A stretch of DNA of 64,000 nt, from the NCBI RefSeq assembly GCF_900100765.1, contig NZ_FNFO01000016.1, positions 1 through 64,000 of the forward strand. Reading direction: 5' to 3'. The stretch is from Catalinimonas alkaloidigena (GTDB taxonomy: Bacteria > Bacteroidota > Bacteroidia > Cytophagales > Flexibacteraceae). The notes beneath the pieces were generated by a model. It ran no database searches and was not told the DNA's origin. It saw only the letters and a program-made list of their open reading frames with translations. This document shows, one piece after another, positions 1 to 9,179 of the stretch. Numbering within the stretch: position 1 is the first letter of the stretch; each line of letters starts with the position of its first letter. The translations under genes and the position numbers were made by a program.

Positions 1-203
1 CCCAACCCGGCAGCGCCTAGCAGGGTGTATACGGCAGGCGCAGCGGTGAGGCTTCACTCCAGGACGATCCGGCGTTGCTCATACGCTAATCCTGTGAAAA
101 CGCCTCCACAAACTAGGCATACTTGCCGGTACGGCATGACGATCCCTGAGCGTTCCAGCCGCTTATTAATTGCACTTAAGTCTTTCTTAAGGTAGACGCT
201 TAA
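1..203. other. Left-edge stretch without a recognised gene
   Basis: One plus-strand frame is open from the window edge to a stop at 193-195 (64 codons), so the end of a gene entering from the left is possible. Its translation is rich in Arg, Thr and Ser and resembles nothing I recognise. No tRNA or hairpin terminator was seen. Most likely this is intergenic sequence downstream of rsmG. Confidence 0.3.
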
Positions 204-827
204 TTAGAAGGGGATATACACCAACTTCTTGGTTTCAAAGTAAGGATCTTGGAAATAGCGATTTAGCGCCACTACTTCGACTTTGCGCTTTACTTCGCGC
301 GTTTCTTCGTGCAAATCACCACCTTTCAGGCAGATGATCCCGTTGTGAATGGGGTGTTGGTAGTGCTTTACAATCTTTTTGCCTACCCACTGCATGATCT
401 GTTTCAGAGGGGCTACTGCACGGCTGACCACAAAATCGTACATACCTGGCAACTGTTCTACCCGTGCCTGCTGGTACGTTACATTTTGTAACTGGAGGCC
501 GGTGGCTACTTCTTCCACCACTTTGATTTTTTTACCGATAGAATCTACTAAGTGAAAGCGAGCTTCCGGGAAAAGAATTGCGAGGGGAATGCCCGGAAAA
601 CCGCCACCTGTGCCCACGTCCAGTACTTCGGTATAAGGAAGAAATTGCACAAACTTCGCGATGGCCAGCGAGTGCAGGACATGATGCGTGTATAACTGAT
701 CGATGTCTTTTCTGGAAATGACATTGATTTTGCTGTTCCATTCCTGGTAGAGAGGAAACAATTGCTCAAACTGTTGGACCTGATGCGCTGTCAGGTCGGG
801 GAAATGTTCTTGAAGGATCTGGACCAT
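204..827 (-). CDS. rsmG: 16S rRNA (guanine(527)-N7)-methyltransferase RsmG
   Basis: RsmG (GidB) is a cytoplasmic enzyme that uses S-adenosylmethionine to methylate N7 of G527 in 16S rRNA. The 207-residue protein has the family's usual length and landmarks: NVISR at about 35-39, the SAM-binding loop VGTGGGFPG at 71-79, the acidic VDS at 94-96, VSRA at 134-137 and CLKGGD at 166-171. It is the last gene of a minus-strand run after the glycosyltransferase and sigma-factor genes. The start is the first ATG and lies only a few bases past a strong hairpin with a T-tract, so expression may depend on read-through or on a start inside that region. Identification is firm. Confidence 0.95.
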   Translation of the reverse strand: MVQILQEHFPDLTAHQVQQFEQLFPLYQEWNSKINVISRKDIDQLYTHHVLHSLAIAKFVQFLPYTEVLDVGTGGGFPGIPLAILFPEARFHLVDSIGKKIKVVEEVATGLQLQNVTYQQARVEQLPGMYDFVVSRAVAPLKQIMQWVGKKIVKHYQHPIHNGIICLKGGDLHEETREVKRKVEVVALNRYFQDPYFETKKLVYIPF

Positions 828-830
828 GGG

Positions 831-862
831 TAATAAAAAATCCGTAGCGGAAAACTACGGAT
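831..862 (-). terminator. Hairpin plus T-tract after the sigma-factor gene, abutting rsmG
   Basis: Read on the minus strand, a 7-bp stem (arms 855-861 and 841-847, loop 848-854) is followed at once by six T residues and TATTA. This is a classical intrinsic terminator placed 10 bases after the sigma-factor stop. Its T-tract ends about 4 bases before the rsmG ATG, so it may also act as an attenuator for rsmG. Confidence 0.75.
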
Positions 863-872
863 CAAAAGGCAA

Positions 873-1481
873 TTAAATCGCGTCTTTTCGGTTTTTTACC
901 ATGTCGTAGAGCAACTCACGGGCGCGGTGCAGTTGCGCTTTCACGGTGCCCAGCGGCGCGTCTAGCTCCTTGGCAATTTCATCGTACGAATACTCCTTGA
1001 AGTACCGCAGCTTCACCAGCGTTTGGTAACGAGGGGGCAACTTGGTCACGATCGTCCGCATGATGTCGATCTTCTGCGACTTGATGGCTTCCTCCTGCGG
1101 GTTGAGCGTGTTGTCACGCAGATCGATACCTACGTCCGAACCGTTGTCGTCCACATAGGTCGAACTGATGCTCATGGTATCGAGTCGCTTCTTCCGGATG
1201 AAGTCGATACAGTTGTTGGTCGCTACGCGGAACAACCACGTGCTAAACGTAAACTTTGGGTCGAACTTATCAAGGTTACGGAATGCTTTGGCGAAGGCTT
1301 CGATCGTCAGGTCCTCTGCGTCGTCGACGTTGCGGACCATCTTCAGAAGGGTGTGGTACACCGACTTCTTGTACTTTTTCATCAACTCGGCATAGGCTTT
1401 TTCGTCGCCCTCTTTCGCCAAGCGAATCAGTTCGAAGTCCTGAAGTGCCTTATCGGAAAATGATTTATTATCTAACTCCAT
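873..1481 (-). CDS. ECF-type RNA polymerase sigma factor (sigma-70 family)
   Basis: This 202-residue protein has the two-domain layout of extracytoplasmic-function sigma factors. Region 2 lies at about 30-95, with a DAEDLTIEAF stretch and FSTWLFRVATN. Region 4 lies at about 140-195, with LPPRYQTLVKLRYF and a helix-turn-helix ending in GTVKAQLHRAREL. It would direct RNA polymerase to a dedicated promoter set. No anti-sigma gene lies next to it, which is unusual for classical ECF factors. Its ATG lies inside the end of the upstream glycosyltransferase gene (10-base overlap), suggesting translational coupling. An intrinsic terminator follows directly. Family is certain, regulon unknown. Confidence 0.93.
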   Translation of the reverse strand: MELDNKSFSDKALQDFELIRLAKEGDEKAYAELMKKYKKSVYHTLLKMVRNVDDAEDLTIEAFAKAFRNLDKFDPKFTFSTWLFRVATNNCIDFIRKKRLDTMSISSTYVDDNGSDVGIDLRDNTLNPQEEAIKSQKIDIMRTIVTKLPPRYQTLVKLRYFKEYSYDEIAKELDAPLGTVKAQLHRARELLYDMVKNRKDAI

Positions 1482-2590
1482 TGGATGCGTTTAGAAAAGA
1501 CCGCGGGCACCCCGAATATTACGTAGTAAAACACGTAGAAAAAGTCGAGGATCGGGAACAATGCCCAGTTGAAATCTTCCTCAAGTTTACGTGCAATACG
1601 GCGAAATACAAAAGTTTGTGCCCCGATTCTTATTAAGACGCCAACGGCAGCCAATGGCCAAAAGTTCGGGATGGTAAATAAAATTACGGCACTAAACCAA
1701 AACAGAAAATGCGAGAGGGAAAGAAGCCCCAGCATGGCTTTATCCGAAGATTTATAATGCTTGCTTACGGAGAGATGGCGGCGTTTTTGCCGATACCACT
1801 TTTGTAATGAAGTCTTTGGGATCGATACCGTTTGCGCGCCCCGATCCAAGCAAAGCGCCACGTTGTTGGGGCGGGCCACCGCATTCACAAACAAATCGTC
1901 GTCGCCTCCGGTAATGCGAATGTGGTTTGTAAAGCCCTTGTTCTGCATGAACAGGTACTTCCGGTAAGCCAGATTACGACCGACGCCCATGTAAGGACGA
2001 CCCGCTGCCGCAAACGACAGAAACTGAATGGCCGAGAAAAACGTCTCGTAGCGAATGAGCGTGTTCAGCCAGCCGCGCTCCGACCGGTACGGCGCATAGC
2101 CCAATACAATCTCTTTCTCGTTCGAGAAGCTCTCCTGCATGTTACTGATCCATTGCTCGCTGCTCGGTACGCAGTCGGCATCGGTCAACAGCAGCACATC
2201 CCCCTTGGCGGCCTTAATCCCCAGCGTCAGTGCGTATTTCTTCGGATTCATTTCGTCCGGCGTTTCGTTGATCCGCACCAACCGGATTTTATCCTGGGTG
2301 TCGCGTTGCTGAAGCAGGTAGTCGTAGCAGGGATCGGCTGAGCGGTCGTCGACCACGATGATTTCGTAATCCGGGTGGTTTTGCTTCAGCAGCAAGGGGA
2401 GCAGTACCTGCATGTTTTCCAGTTCGTTACGGCAGCAGACGATTACCGATACTTTCTCTACTTTTCTGCCCGGAGACGAGGCACTGACCTGTAATGAGGA
2501 AAGACGCGCAAACACGCGGAGGTAAAACATCTGAATCAACAGACTTAGGGCAAAGATCCCGATAAGGGTATAAACGAAGTATAAATGCAT
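1472..2590 (-). CDS. Membrane-anchored family 2 glycosyltransferase
   Basis: A GT-A fold transferase of about 372 residues, taking the ATG at 2590 that opens the hydrophobic N-terminus; an in-frame upstream start at 2623 would add 11 residues. An N-terminal membrane helix is followed by VSVIVCCRNE, a nucleotide-sugar region with VVDDRS, a DxD-type TDADC motif, GGDDDLF, and a QxxRW-like QKWYRQKRRH. Two to three membrane helices close the C-terminus. This is the arrangement of inner-membrane transferases that move a sugar from a nucleotide donor to a lipid or polysaccharide acceptor; donor and acceptor cannot be read from sequence. Its stop overlaps the start of the sigma-factor gene, so the two are probably co-transcribed. 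Confidence 0.88.
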   Translation of the reverse strand: MHLYFVYTLIGIFALSLLIQMFYLRVFARLSSLQVSASSPGRKVEKVSVIVCCRNELENMQVLLPLLLKQNHPDYEIIVVDDRSADPCYDYLLQQRDTQDKIRLVRINETPDEMNPKKYALTLGIKAAKGDVLLLTDADCVPSSEQWISNMQESFSNEKEIVLGYAPYRSERGWLNTLIRYETFFSAIQFLSFAAAGRPYMGVGRNLAYRKYLFMQNKGFTNHIRITGGDDDLFVNAVARPNNVALCLDRGAQTVSIPKTSLQKWYRQKRRHLSVSKHYKSSDKAMLGLLSLSHFLFWFSAVILFTIPNFWPLAAVGVLIRIGAQTFVFRRIARKLEEDFNWALFPILDFFYVFYYVIFGVPAVFSKRIQWS

Positions 2591-2848
2591 GATACTGAGA
2601 CAACTGACGCACCAAAAAGCCACCTGAAAAGGAGGCGGAAAGATAGCAAATAAAGCAGCCTGAAATCGGTAAATTTGCCGTTTCAGCGGAGCAGGTAAGG
2701 TATCAGCAAGGGGCGCTTATTCCCTTCATGCCAAACCTGAGTCTGGTGGCTTCAGTATTTTGTTAAACAAATAGCAACAGGTGAGTCGGAGGGGGTGTAT
2801 TGTGACGGTAGATGTAAGGAACCTCACCTTTATCGAAATAAAAGGCAC

Positions 2849-3979
2849 ATGAAATTTACCCTGGTCGGTACCGACCTTCATTCCAAGGCTCGCTTGGGTC
2901 AAGTAGAAACCGCGCACGGCACAATCGAGACGCCCATTTTTATGCCTGTCGGCACGGTCGGCACCGTAAAAGCCGTCCAGCAGCGAGAGCTGCAAACCGA
3001 CATCGATGCGCAAATTATCCTGGGCAATACGTACCATCTTTTTCTGCGACCGGGCCTTCCCATCCTGGAAAAAGCCGGGGGCTTACACCGCTTCATGAAC
3101 TGGAATGGTCCCATTCTGACCGACAGTGGCGGCTATCAGGTCTATTCGCTGGCCGGAACCCGCAAAATCAAAGAAGAGGGGGTAACGTTCCGCTCCCACA
3201 TCGACGGTTCTAAACACACCTTTACCCCCGAAGGGGTCATGGACATTCAGCGGAGCATCGGGGCCGACATCATCATGGCCTTCGACGAATGTCCGCCGTA
3301 TCCGTGCGACTTTCGATACGCCCGCGAATCGCTGGACATGACGCACCGCTGGTTGAAGCGCTGTTGTGACCGATTCGACACCACCTCGGGTCGGTATGGC
3401 TACGAACAGACACTTTTCCCCATTGTGCAGGGTGGTGTATATCCGGAACTGCGTCGTCACTCGGCAGAAACCATTGCGGCTCTAGGACGCGAGGGAAACG
3501 CCATCGGCGGCCTTTCGGTCGGTGAGCCTACCGAGCAGATGTACGAAATGACCGAACTGGTCTGCGACATTCTGCCGACCGACAAACCACGCTATTTGAT
3601 GGGGGTGGGCACTCCGGCCAACATTCTGGAAGCCATCGCGTTAGGCGTAGACATGTTCGACTGCGTGATGCCGACCCGCAACGCCCGCAACGGCATGCTG
3701 TTTACGACGCAGGGCATTATGAACATGCGGAACGAAAAATGGAAAAACGATTTTACACCCCTTGACGAAGGCTTAGGCGGGCACGTAAGTACCACTTATT
3801 CGCGGGCCTATGTACGCCATCTGTTTGCCAGCAAAGAAATGCTCGGTCCGCAGATTGCCAGCATCCACAACCTGACATTTTACCTGTGGTTGGTGCGGGA
3901 AGCGCGGCGGCACATTCAGGAAGGAACGTTTCTTGCATGGAAAAACCAAATGGTGGAGCAACTGATGCGTCGCCTGTAA
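2849..3979 (+). CDS. tgt: Queuine/preQ1 tRNA-ribosyltransferase (tRNA-guanine transglycosylase)
   Basis: Tgt exchanges guanine 34 of GUN anticodons for preQ1, an early step of queuosine formation. The ATG at 2849 gives 376 residues starting MKFTLVG, matching family N-termini. The active-site segments are TDSGGYQ (Asp92), the AFDECPPY stretch, GGLSVGE and FDCVMPTRNARNG (Asp271). The C-terminal region aligns with the zinc site of E. coli Tgt, but the three CxCxxC cysteines are replaced by a Leu-Gly-Gly-His-type stretch (309-316); only the His of IHNL (His340) remains. Other Bacteroidota Tgt proteins, as I recall them, share this loss. A possible -7 box TAAATTTG lies at 2670-2677. It heads an apparent operon with the LptF/LptG and EamA genes. 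Confidence 0.95.
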   Translation: MKFTLVGTDLHSKARLGQVETAHGTIETPIFMPVGTVGTVKAVQQRELQTDIDAQIILGNTYHLFLRPGLPILEKAGGLHRFMNWNGPILTDSGGYQVYSLAGTRKIKEEGVTFRSHIDGSKHTFTPEGVMDIQRSIGADIIMAFDECPPYPCDFRYARESLDMTHRWLKRCCDRFDTTSGRYGYEQTLFPIVQGGVYPELRRHSAETIAALGREGNAIGGLSVGEPTEQMYEMTELVCDILPTDKPRYLMGVGTPANILEAIALGVDMFDCVMPTRNARNGMLFTTQGIMNMRNEKWKNDFTPLDEGLGGHVSTTYSRAYVRHLFASKEMLGPQIASIHNLTFYLWLVREARRHIQEGTFLAWKNQMVEQLMRRL

Positions 3980-4004
3980 ACCCGGTTTGTTAAGCATTTG
4001 TCGT

Positions 4005-5081
4005 ATGAAAATTCTGGATCGTTACCTGCTCAAAAAGTTTCTGACCTCGTATGTGTTCGTGGTCTTTGTGCTGGTATTGGTGATCTGCGTCATCGACTTT
4101 ACGGACAAGAACGATAACTTCCTGAAAACCAACCCGCCATGGTCGGCCGTTCTGTTCGACTATTACTTTAATCTGTTTCCGTATTGGGCCAACATGCTGA
4201 GCCCCATCACCACGTTCATTGCGGTGGTGTTTGTAACGGCGCGGCTGGCTTCCCACACGGAAATTACGGCAATGCTGAGCAGCGGCATCAGCTTCAAACG
4301 GATCATGGTGCCTTACCTGATGGGGGCGGTCATCATCGGAGGAATGATTTTCTGGCTAACCGGCTGGGTCATTCCCAATGCAAATAAAACCCGCGTCGCT
4401 TTCGAAATCCAGTACACCAAAAATCCCTATTACTTCGATGGGCGCGACATCCACGTCAAAGTTGCACCGACCACTTACGTCTACCTGGAAAGCTACAATA
4501 ACACCATCGACGTGGGGTACCAGTTTACGATGGAGGAAATCGACAGCCTGAAGCTGAAACAGAAATTGAAGGCCAAGAAGATCAGCTGGGATAAGGAAAA
4601 AGAGAAGTGGCACATCGACGACTATTCCGTCCATACCTTCCGGGGCGATCAGGAAGATATCACGTACGGCAACGCCATCGATACGACGATCAACCTGCAA
4701 CCGAAAGATTTTGCCAGCACCTACGGCCTGCAGGAAACCCTGACGTTGACGGAACTCGACGAATACATCAATGAACTGAAAAGCCGGGGAGCCGATAACA
4801 TTGCCACGTACGAAATCGAGAAGGCCCAGCGGTATACGTCACCCTTTGCCATTGTAATTCTGACCATAATTGGCGTCATTGTGTCGGCCCGCAAAACCCG
4901 CGAAGGTGCTGGGTTTCAGATTGCCCTCGGATTCTTTTTAGCATTTGTGTACATCATCTTCTTCCTGACCAGCCGCAGCATCGCGCAGGGGGGAAGCATA
5001 TCACCCTATATGGCCACGTGGATTCCGAACATTGTGTTCGGGGGGGTAGGCCTCATCTTATACCGTTACGTACCACGCTGA
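4005..5081 (+). CDS. LptF/LptG (YjgP/YjgQ) family permease
   Basis: A 358-residue inner-membrane protein with the LptF/LptG layout. It starts MKILDRYLLKKFL, has three N-terminal membrane helices, a soluble beta-rich periplasmic domain (about 125-270) and three C-terminal helices beginning near RYTSPFAIVILTIIG. LptF and LptG form the transmembrane part of the ABC exporter that pulls lipopolysaccharide from the inner membrane toward the cell surface. The ATG at 4005 is chosen over a TTG at 3987 because it starts at the conserved N-terminus. It follows tgt by 25 bases, and its TGA overlaps the next ATG by one base. Which of the two paralogues it is cannot be decided here. Confidence 0.9.
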   Translation: MKILDRYLLKKFLTSYVFVVFVLVLVICVIDFTDKNDNFLKTNPPWSAVLFDYYFNLFPYWANMLSPITTFIAVVFVTARLASHTEITAMLSSGISFKRIMVPYLMGAVIIGGMIFWLTGWVIPNANKTRVAFEIQYTKNPYYFDGRDIHVKVAPTTYVYLESYNNTIDVGYQFTMEEIDSLKLKQKLKAKKISWDKEKEKWHIDDYSVHTFRGDQEDITYGNAIDTTINLQPKDFASTYGLQETLTLTELDEYINELKSRGADNIATYEIEKAQRYTSPFAIVILTIIGVIVSARKTREGAGFQIALGFFLAFVYIIFFLTSRSIAQGGSISPYMATWIPNIVFGGVGLILYRYVPR

Positions 5082-5983
5082 TGTGGAAAGATTACCTTCG
5101 TCTCCACTGGGTCATTTTTATCTGGGGGTTTACGGCCATCCTGGGAAAACTGATGATCCTGCCGTCCGTCGAGATCGTATTTTACCGCACGCTTATCGCG
5201 TTCAGCGCGCTCTACGTACTGCTCTACTTCCGCAAGCGCTCGCTGCGGATCTCGCAATCGCAACTCATCAAATTTCTGCTGACGGGTAGCCTTATCGGGT
5301 TTCACTGGATCTTGTTTTTCGGAGCGGCGCGTGTCAGCACCGTCTCGGTTTGCCTGGCCGGCATGGCCACGGGTTCGCTATGGACGAGTTTGCTTGATCC
5401 GCTGCTGACCCGGCGGCAGTTTCAGTGGTTCGAGGTAGGGCTGGGTGGCTTGGCGCTGGTGGGGCTGTACATCATCTTCCGGTTCGAATTCGATCATGCA
5501 CTCGGGCTGACCATGGCGCTTGCTTCCGCCATTTTGGGCGCGGTCTTTACCATTTTCAACAGTCGCTTTACGCAATTTCAAACCCCGCTGGTCATCACGT
5601 TCTACGAAATGGTTGGCGCGTGGCTGACGGTCGCGCTGTTCCTGCCTCTCTACGGTACCTGGATCAGCCCGGACGGAATTCAGTGGCTTCCGGTCGGGTG
5701 GGATTACCTGTGGCTATTGTTGCTGGCGGTGGTGTGTACGGTCTATGCTTACGCGGAATCGGTACGGCTGATGAAGAAATTTACGGCCTTTGCCATCAAC
5801 CTGACCAACAATCTGGAGCCTGTCTACGGCATTGTGCTGGCGGCGATCATCTTTGGCGAGCACCAGGAAATGACCCCTGAATTTTACATGGGCACGGGCG
5901 TCATCCTACTGGCCGTTCTGGCTTACCCGATCGGCAAACGCTTAACACGACGTCGGCAGCACGTCCCCACCATCATCGATTAG
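5081..5983 (+). CDS. EamA/DMT-superfamily transporter
   Basis: A 300-residue polytopic membrane protein with two EamA repeats of about five helices each, the drug/metabolite transporter architecture. The first repeat covers about 5-140 and the second about 150-290, with the typical TNNLEPVYGIVLAAIIFGE stretch near 245-263. Substrates in this superfamily vary widely (amino acids, metabolites, drugs), and nothing here identifies the cargo. The start is the ATG that shares a base with the LptF/LptG stop, so translation is probably coupled. The 3' end overlaps the convergent GT87-like gene by 11 bases. Confidence 0.88.
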   Translation: MWKDYLRLHWVIFIWGFTAILGKLMILPSVEIVFYRTLIAFSALYVLLYFRKRSLRISQSQLIKFLLTGSLIGFHWILFFGAARVSTVSVCLAGMATGSLWTSLLDPLLTRRQFQWFEVGLGGLALVGLYIIFRFEFDHALGLTMALASAILGAVFTIFNSRFTQFQTPLVITFYEMVGAWLTVALFLPLYGTWISPDGIQWLPVGWDYLWLLLLAVVCTVYAYAESVRLMKKFTAFAINLTNNLEPVYGIVLAAIIFGEHQEMTPEFYMGTGVILLAVLAYPIGKRLTRRRQHVPTIID

Positions 5984-7181
5984 CGGAGAAGCTAAGGGAT
6001 TCGTCGGCCTGCGGCTTTCGGAAGTCTTCCGTCATCAGTTCGTAAAGAATCTTTCCCCAGACCAGAATGCAGGGAACGGCTTTGATGGCGTATGGGCGAA
6101 AAAACTCCCGTTTGATGAATTTGGGGAACAGGTCGGTAGGCGAGAGGGCTGTGAAAACCAGGACCAGGACGAGCAACACCAGATCGGCCTTTGAGCGGGG
6201 GCGTATAAAGTACCAGATTGCTACGCCTGCAACGGCGATCACAAACGTGGGCGATTCGGCCATGTGATTAAAAATGATCACCCAGATCATCATCGAAGCC
6301 AGGAGCAACAGACGAAACGAGGGCGAGGCGTATTGTTGGACGCGTGCGTAGGGCAACAGAAAGAGAACTATCCCAACGCCCAACACGCCCAGCTTGGGTG
6401 CATCCCAACCGAACCAGCTGTGTAGCCAGCCCATCACCGAAAAGCCATAACTCCCGCCATGGTCGCGCGAAAGCAGCTCGCCCCATTGCTGGTAATAGTT
6501 TACCAATTCGGTCGGCGAAATAACCAACAGGGGCAACAGGGCCAGTACCAGCAGCCACCCCAGTCCCCACCCCAGGGCTTTGCCCTTTTGCGGATACAGC
6601 AGGAACAGGGCACCGGATACAATGCCAAAAATCTTGATAAAGCCGTTGGCCACGATCATCAGCATGGCCCAGGTAGGGTTGCGGTGCTCGTAAGCAACGT
6701 ACGAGCCGATGAACAGGGCCGCGATGAGGGCATTGCTCTGAGCGTTTTGCAGATTCGTGAGCAGCTCTACCAGCGTGAACCAGAGCATGCGCGCTTTGGC
6801 CGGTTGCTGAAGCGGCAGGCGGCTGAGTGCCCAGTAAAGTGAGCCCGCATTCAGCAGGTTCCACCCGAAAAAACCTACGGCCGGAGGTAGCCACGCCAGC
6901 GGTCCCATGCTTAGCGCGAAGGTCGGCGAATATTTGAACAGGTCGGCGTACTCGGCCAGCGACAGTTCATATAAGGCCTGATGGTGGATCAGGTGAAAGA
7001 AAGAAGCCCTGAAGATCAGCCAGTTATTATACTGAGGGTAGAGATACCCCGAATCGCCCCAGGTCGCTTCGGGCTTCAGTACCTGAATGATCGAAGCAAG
7101 GAGGCCCAACAGCAAATACGCCCCCAGCAGCACCGGTGGCGCTTGCCAACGCGGGTGTTTTAGCGGAGAGAGCAAGGCCAC
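5973..7181 (-). CDS. GT87/DUF2029-family polytopic membrane protein
   Basis: A 402-residue protein with about ten predicted membrane helices. The N-terminal half carries an extracytoplasmic loop with GDSGYLYPQYNNW and a YADLFKYSPTFAL stretch, typical of GT87/DUF2029 glycosyltransferases of the GT-C class. Such proteins use polyprenyl-phosphate sugars as donors. It starts 5 bases after the yidC stop, so it is probably co-transcribed with yidC. Acceptor and biological role are unknown, and the family call rests on pattern rather than a defined catalytic residue. Confidence 0.75.
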   Translation of the reverse strand: MALLSPLKHPRWQAPPVLLGAYLLLGLLASIIQVLKPEATWGDSGYLYPQYNNWLIFRASFFHLIHHQALYELSLAEYADLFKYSPTFALSMGPLAWLPPAVGFFGWNLLNAGSLYWALSRLPLQQPAKARMLWFTLVELLTNLQNAQSNALIAALFIGSYVAYEHRNPTWAMLMIVANGFIKIFGIVSGALFLLYPQKGKALGWGLGWLLVLALLPLLVISPTELVNYYQQWGELLSRDHGGSYGFSVMGWLHSWFGWDAPKLGVLGVGIVLFLLPYARVQQYASPSFRLLLLASMMIWVIIFNHMAESPTFVIAVAGVAIWYFIRPRSKADLVLLVLVLVFTALSPTDLFPKFIKREFFRPYAIKAVPCILVWGKILYELMTEDFRKPQADESLSFSANR

Positions 7182-7186
7182 AGCGC

Positions 7187-9031
7187 TTACTTTTTACGTG
7201 TCTGCTGGCGCTTTTGCTGGTCTTCAGCGGCCTTCATGGCAGCGGCCAGACGCTCCTGAAAACCCGATTTCTTCTTCGTTTTCTTCTTCTCTTTGTTGGC
7301 TTCCAGCTTGGCGCGAATCTTATCGTCATCCACAAACCGCTTGATCACGTTCTGCTGCGTGATGGTGATCAGGTTCGATACGAAGTAGTAGAAACTCAGA
7401 CCGGCCGGATACGAATTTAGCACGAACATGAAGACCACGGGCATGATGTACGTAATCGACTTCATGGGGCCCTGCATGGTCGAGGCCTGCACCTGATTGT
7501 TGTAGTAAGTAAACGCAATTTGCGACGCCGTCATCAGCAGGGTAAACAAGCTGACGTGCGCCCCGAATCCCGGAATGGTAAACGGCAGATTGAAAATCGA
7601 GTCGTACGTCGAAAGGTCTTCGGCCCATAGGAACGGTTCCTGGCGCAGTTCGATTGCATTGGGGAAGAAGTAGAACATTGCCAGCAGGAACGGCATCTGC
7701 AACACCAAGGGAATACACCCGCTGATCGGGTTGATGCCTACTTGCTGGTAGAGCTTCATCTGCTCGGCCTGCATTTTCTGCATATCGTCGCCGTACTTGG
7801 CCTTCAGTTCGTCCAACTCCGGTTTCAGCACCTTCGTTTTGGCGGTCGAAAGGTACGAACGGTACGAGAGGGGCAGCAGGAACAACTTGATGATCAGCAC
7901 CATGACAATGATGATGATGCCGTAGTTGCTGAAGACCTTCTCCAGAAGCTGGAACAGGTTGATGATGATGAACTTGTTGATGAAGGCAAACAGCGTCCAG
8001 CCCAAGTACACGTTGTCCTCGAAGTCGGGAGCGACTTTTTTCAGGATCTTGTAATCGTTAGGACCGAAGTAGAAGCGGAACTGCGCCCCATTGCCCTCTT
8101 GCAACGCCGATACCGGATACGAAAGCCGTGCCTCCACGTTTTTGACAATCGTCTCGCTGTTCGGGATCTGGGTCGTTAACTGAGCATTTGGAAAGGGCGC
8201 ACCGTCGGCGATCAGGGCCGAGGTGAAAAACTTGTGCTTAAACGACACCCATTGCAACGGCTCTTCCGGAGTCGCGGACTGCGGATCTTGCGATTTCGCG
8301 TCCAACTCATCGAAACCGTCCTCAGCGCCGTAATAATTGATCGTGGCCATGGCCCGGCTCTGCTGGATGTCCTTTTCCATGTTGGGCATCCGATCGCGCC
8401 AGTCCATCACCAGATTCTCAGAACGCAACACGCCATCCAGGCCGGAAGCTTGCAGCGCATACCCGATTTGGTAGCCCTGCCCCGCCAGGGAGTACGTCTG
8501 GCGGATGGTGCCACCGGCCACGGGCAGCGTGAATGTTACCTGCTGGCTATCGCCTTCGGCAATGGTCAGTTGCGCAGGAGCATCGGTTTGGAAGTACAGA
8601 TCGGCCAGGTTGATGTCGCCATTGGCCGTTCCGAGCAAAAGATCGAGTTGGGCATTCTGCTCATCGAACAGCACCAGGGGTTGACCCTGATACGTTTTGT
8701 ACCCTTTCAGTTCAACGGTTTTGATGCGACCACCGCGTGTATCGAGTGCAATTTTAACGTCCTGGTTTTCCAGTACGATTTCGCGGGCCTGGCCCTGCAG
8801 GGCGTTGGCAAACGAGCCGTAGCGCTGCTGATTTCGCACCTCGCGCACCGAATCGGGCAAGGCCTCGTCGGGTTCGGAGGCGGCCACGGGGGTATCGGCG
8901 ACGGAGTCAAGAACTTGTTCTGTTCCGCGCTCGTCGGGCGGAGAGGAGACAGGCTGTGGTCTGAAGAAAAACCAGTAGCCCAATAAAATGGCAAAGATGA
9001 GGACGAACCCCGTTAATTGATTCCGATCCAA
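7187..9031 (-). CDS. yidC: Membrane protein insertase YidC
   Basis: YidC/Oxa1 inserts and folds inner-membrane proteins, alone or with SecYEG. The 614-residue protein has the Gram-negative layout: an N-terminal membrane anchor beginning MDRNQLTGFVLIF, a large periplasmic beta-domain to about 340, and the conserved five-helix insertase core. Core motifs include VGINPISGCIPLVLQMPF, FELRQ-like AIELRQEPF, and SYPAGLSFYYFVSNL. By eye, Lys takes the place of E. coli Arg366 in the hydrophilic groove. The C-terminal 50 residues are very rich in Lys and Gln, as in ribosome-binding tails. It lies downstream of pyrG with its own -7 box and upstream of the GT87-like gene. Confidence 0.96.
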   Translation of the reverse strand: MDRNQLTGFVLIFAILLGYWFFFRPQPVSSPPDERGTEQVLDSVADTPVAASEPDEALPDSVREVRNQQRYGSFANALQGQAREIVLENQDVKIALDTRGGRIKTVELKGYKTYQGQPLVLFDEQNAQLDLLLGTANGDINLADLYFQTDAPAQLTIAEGDSQQVTFTLPVAGGTIRQTYSLAGQGYQIGYALQASGLDGVLRSENLVMDWRDRMPNMEKDIQQSRAMATINYYGAEDGFDELDAKSQDPQSATPEEPLQWVSFKHKFFTSALIADGAPFPNAQLTTQIPNSETIVKNVEARLSYPVSALQEGNGAQFRFYFGPNDYKILKKVAPDFEDNVYLGWTLFAFINKFIIINLFQLLEKVFSNYGIIIIVMVLIIKLFLLPLSYRSYLSTAKTKVLKPELDELKAKYGDDMQKMQAEQMKLYQQVGINPISGCIPLVLQMPFLLAMFYFFPNAIELRQEPFLWAEDLSTYDSIFNLPFTIPGFGAHVSLFTLLMTASQIAFTYYNNQVQASTMQGPMKSITYIMPVVFMFVLNSYPAGLSFYYFVSNLITITQQNVIKRFVDDDKIRAKLEANKEKKKTKKKSGFQERLAAAMKAAEDQQKRQQTRKK

Positions 9032-9166
9032 GTGACGATCCGTTGAATGGTGAATACGTTAAGCCCGTTGCGAAGAAGTGCCGCGCCCCAAAGGCCAAGG
9101 CGCCGGTGCGGTAACGCCCACACGTGGCGTGCCCGCTGCGCACAGCACTCCTCCATTTCAGGGGCG

Positions 9167-9174
9167 CAAAGATA
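9167..9174 (-). promoter_or_regulatory. Candidate -7 box (TATCTTTG) for yidC
   Basis: On the minus strand this reads TATCTTTG, an exact match to the Bacteroidota primary-sigma -7 consensus TAnnTTTG. It sits just past the pyrG stop and about 135 bases before the yidC ATG. No clear -33 TTTG is present, so confidence is limited. Confidence 0.45.
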
Positions 9175-9179
9175 AGGAT

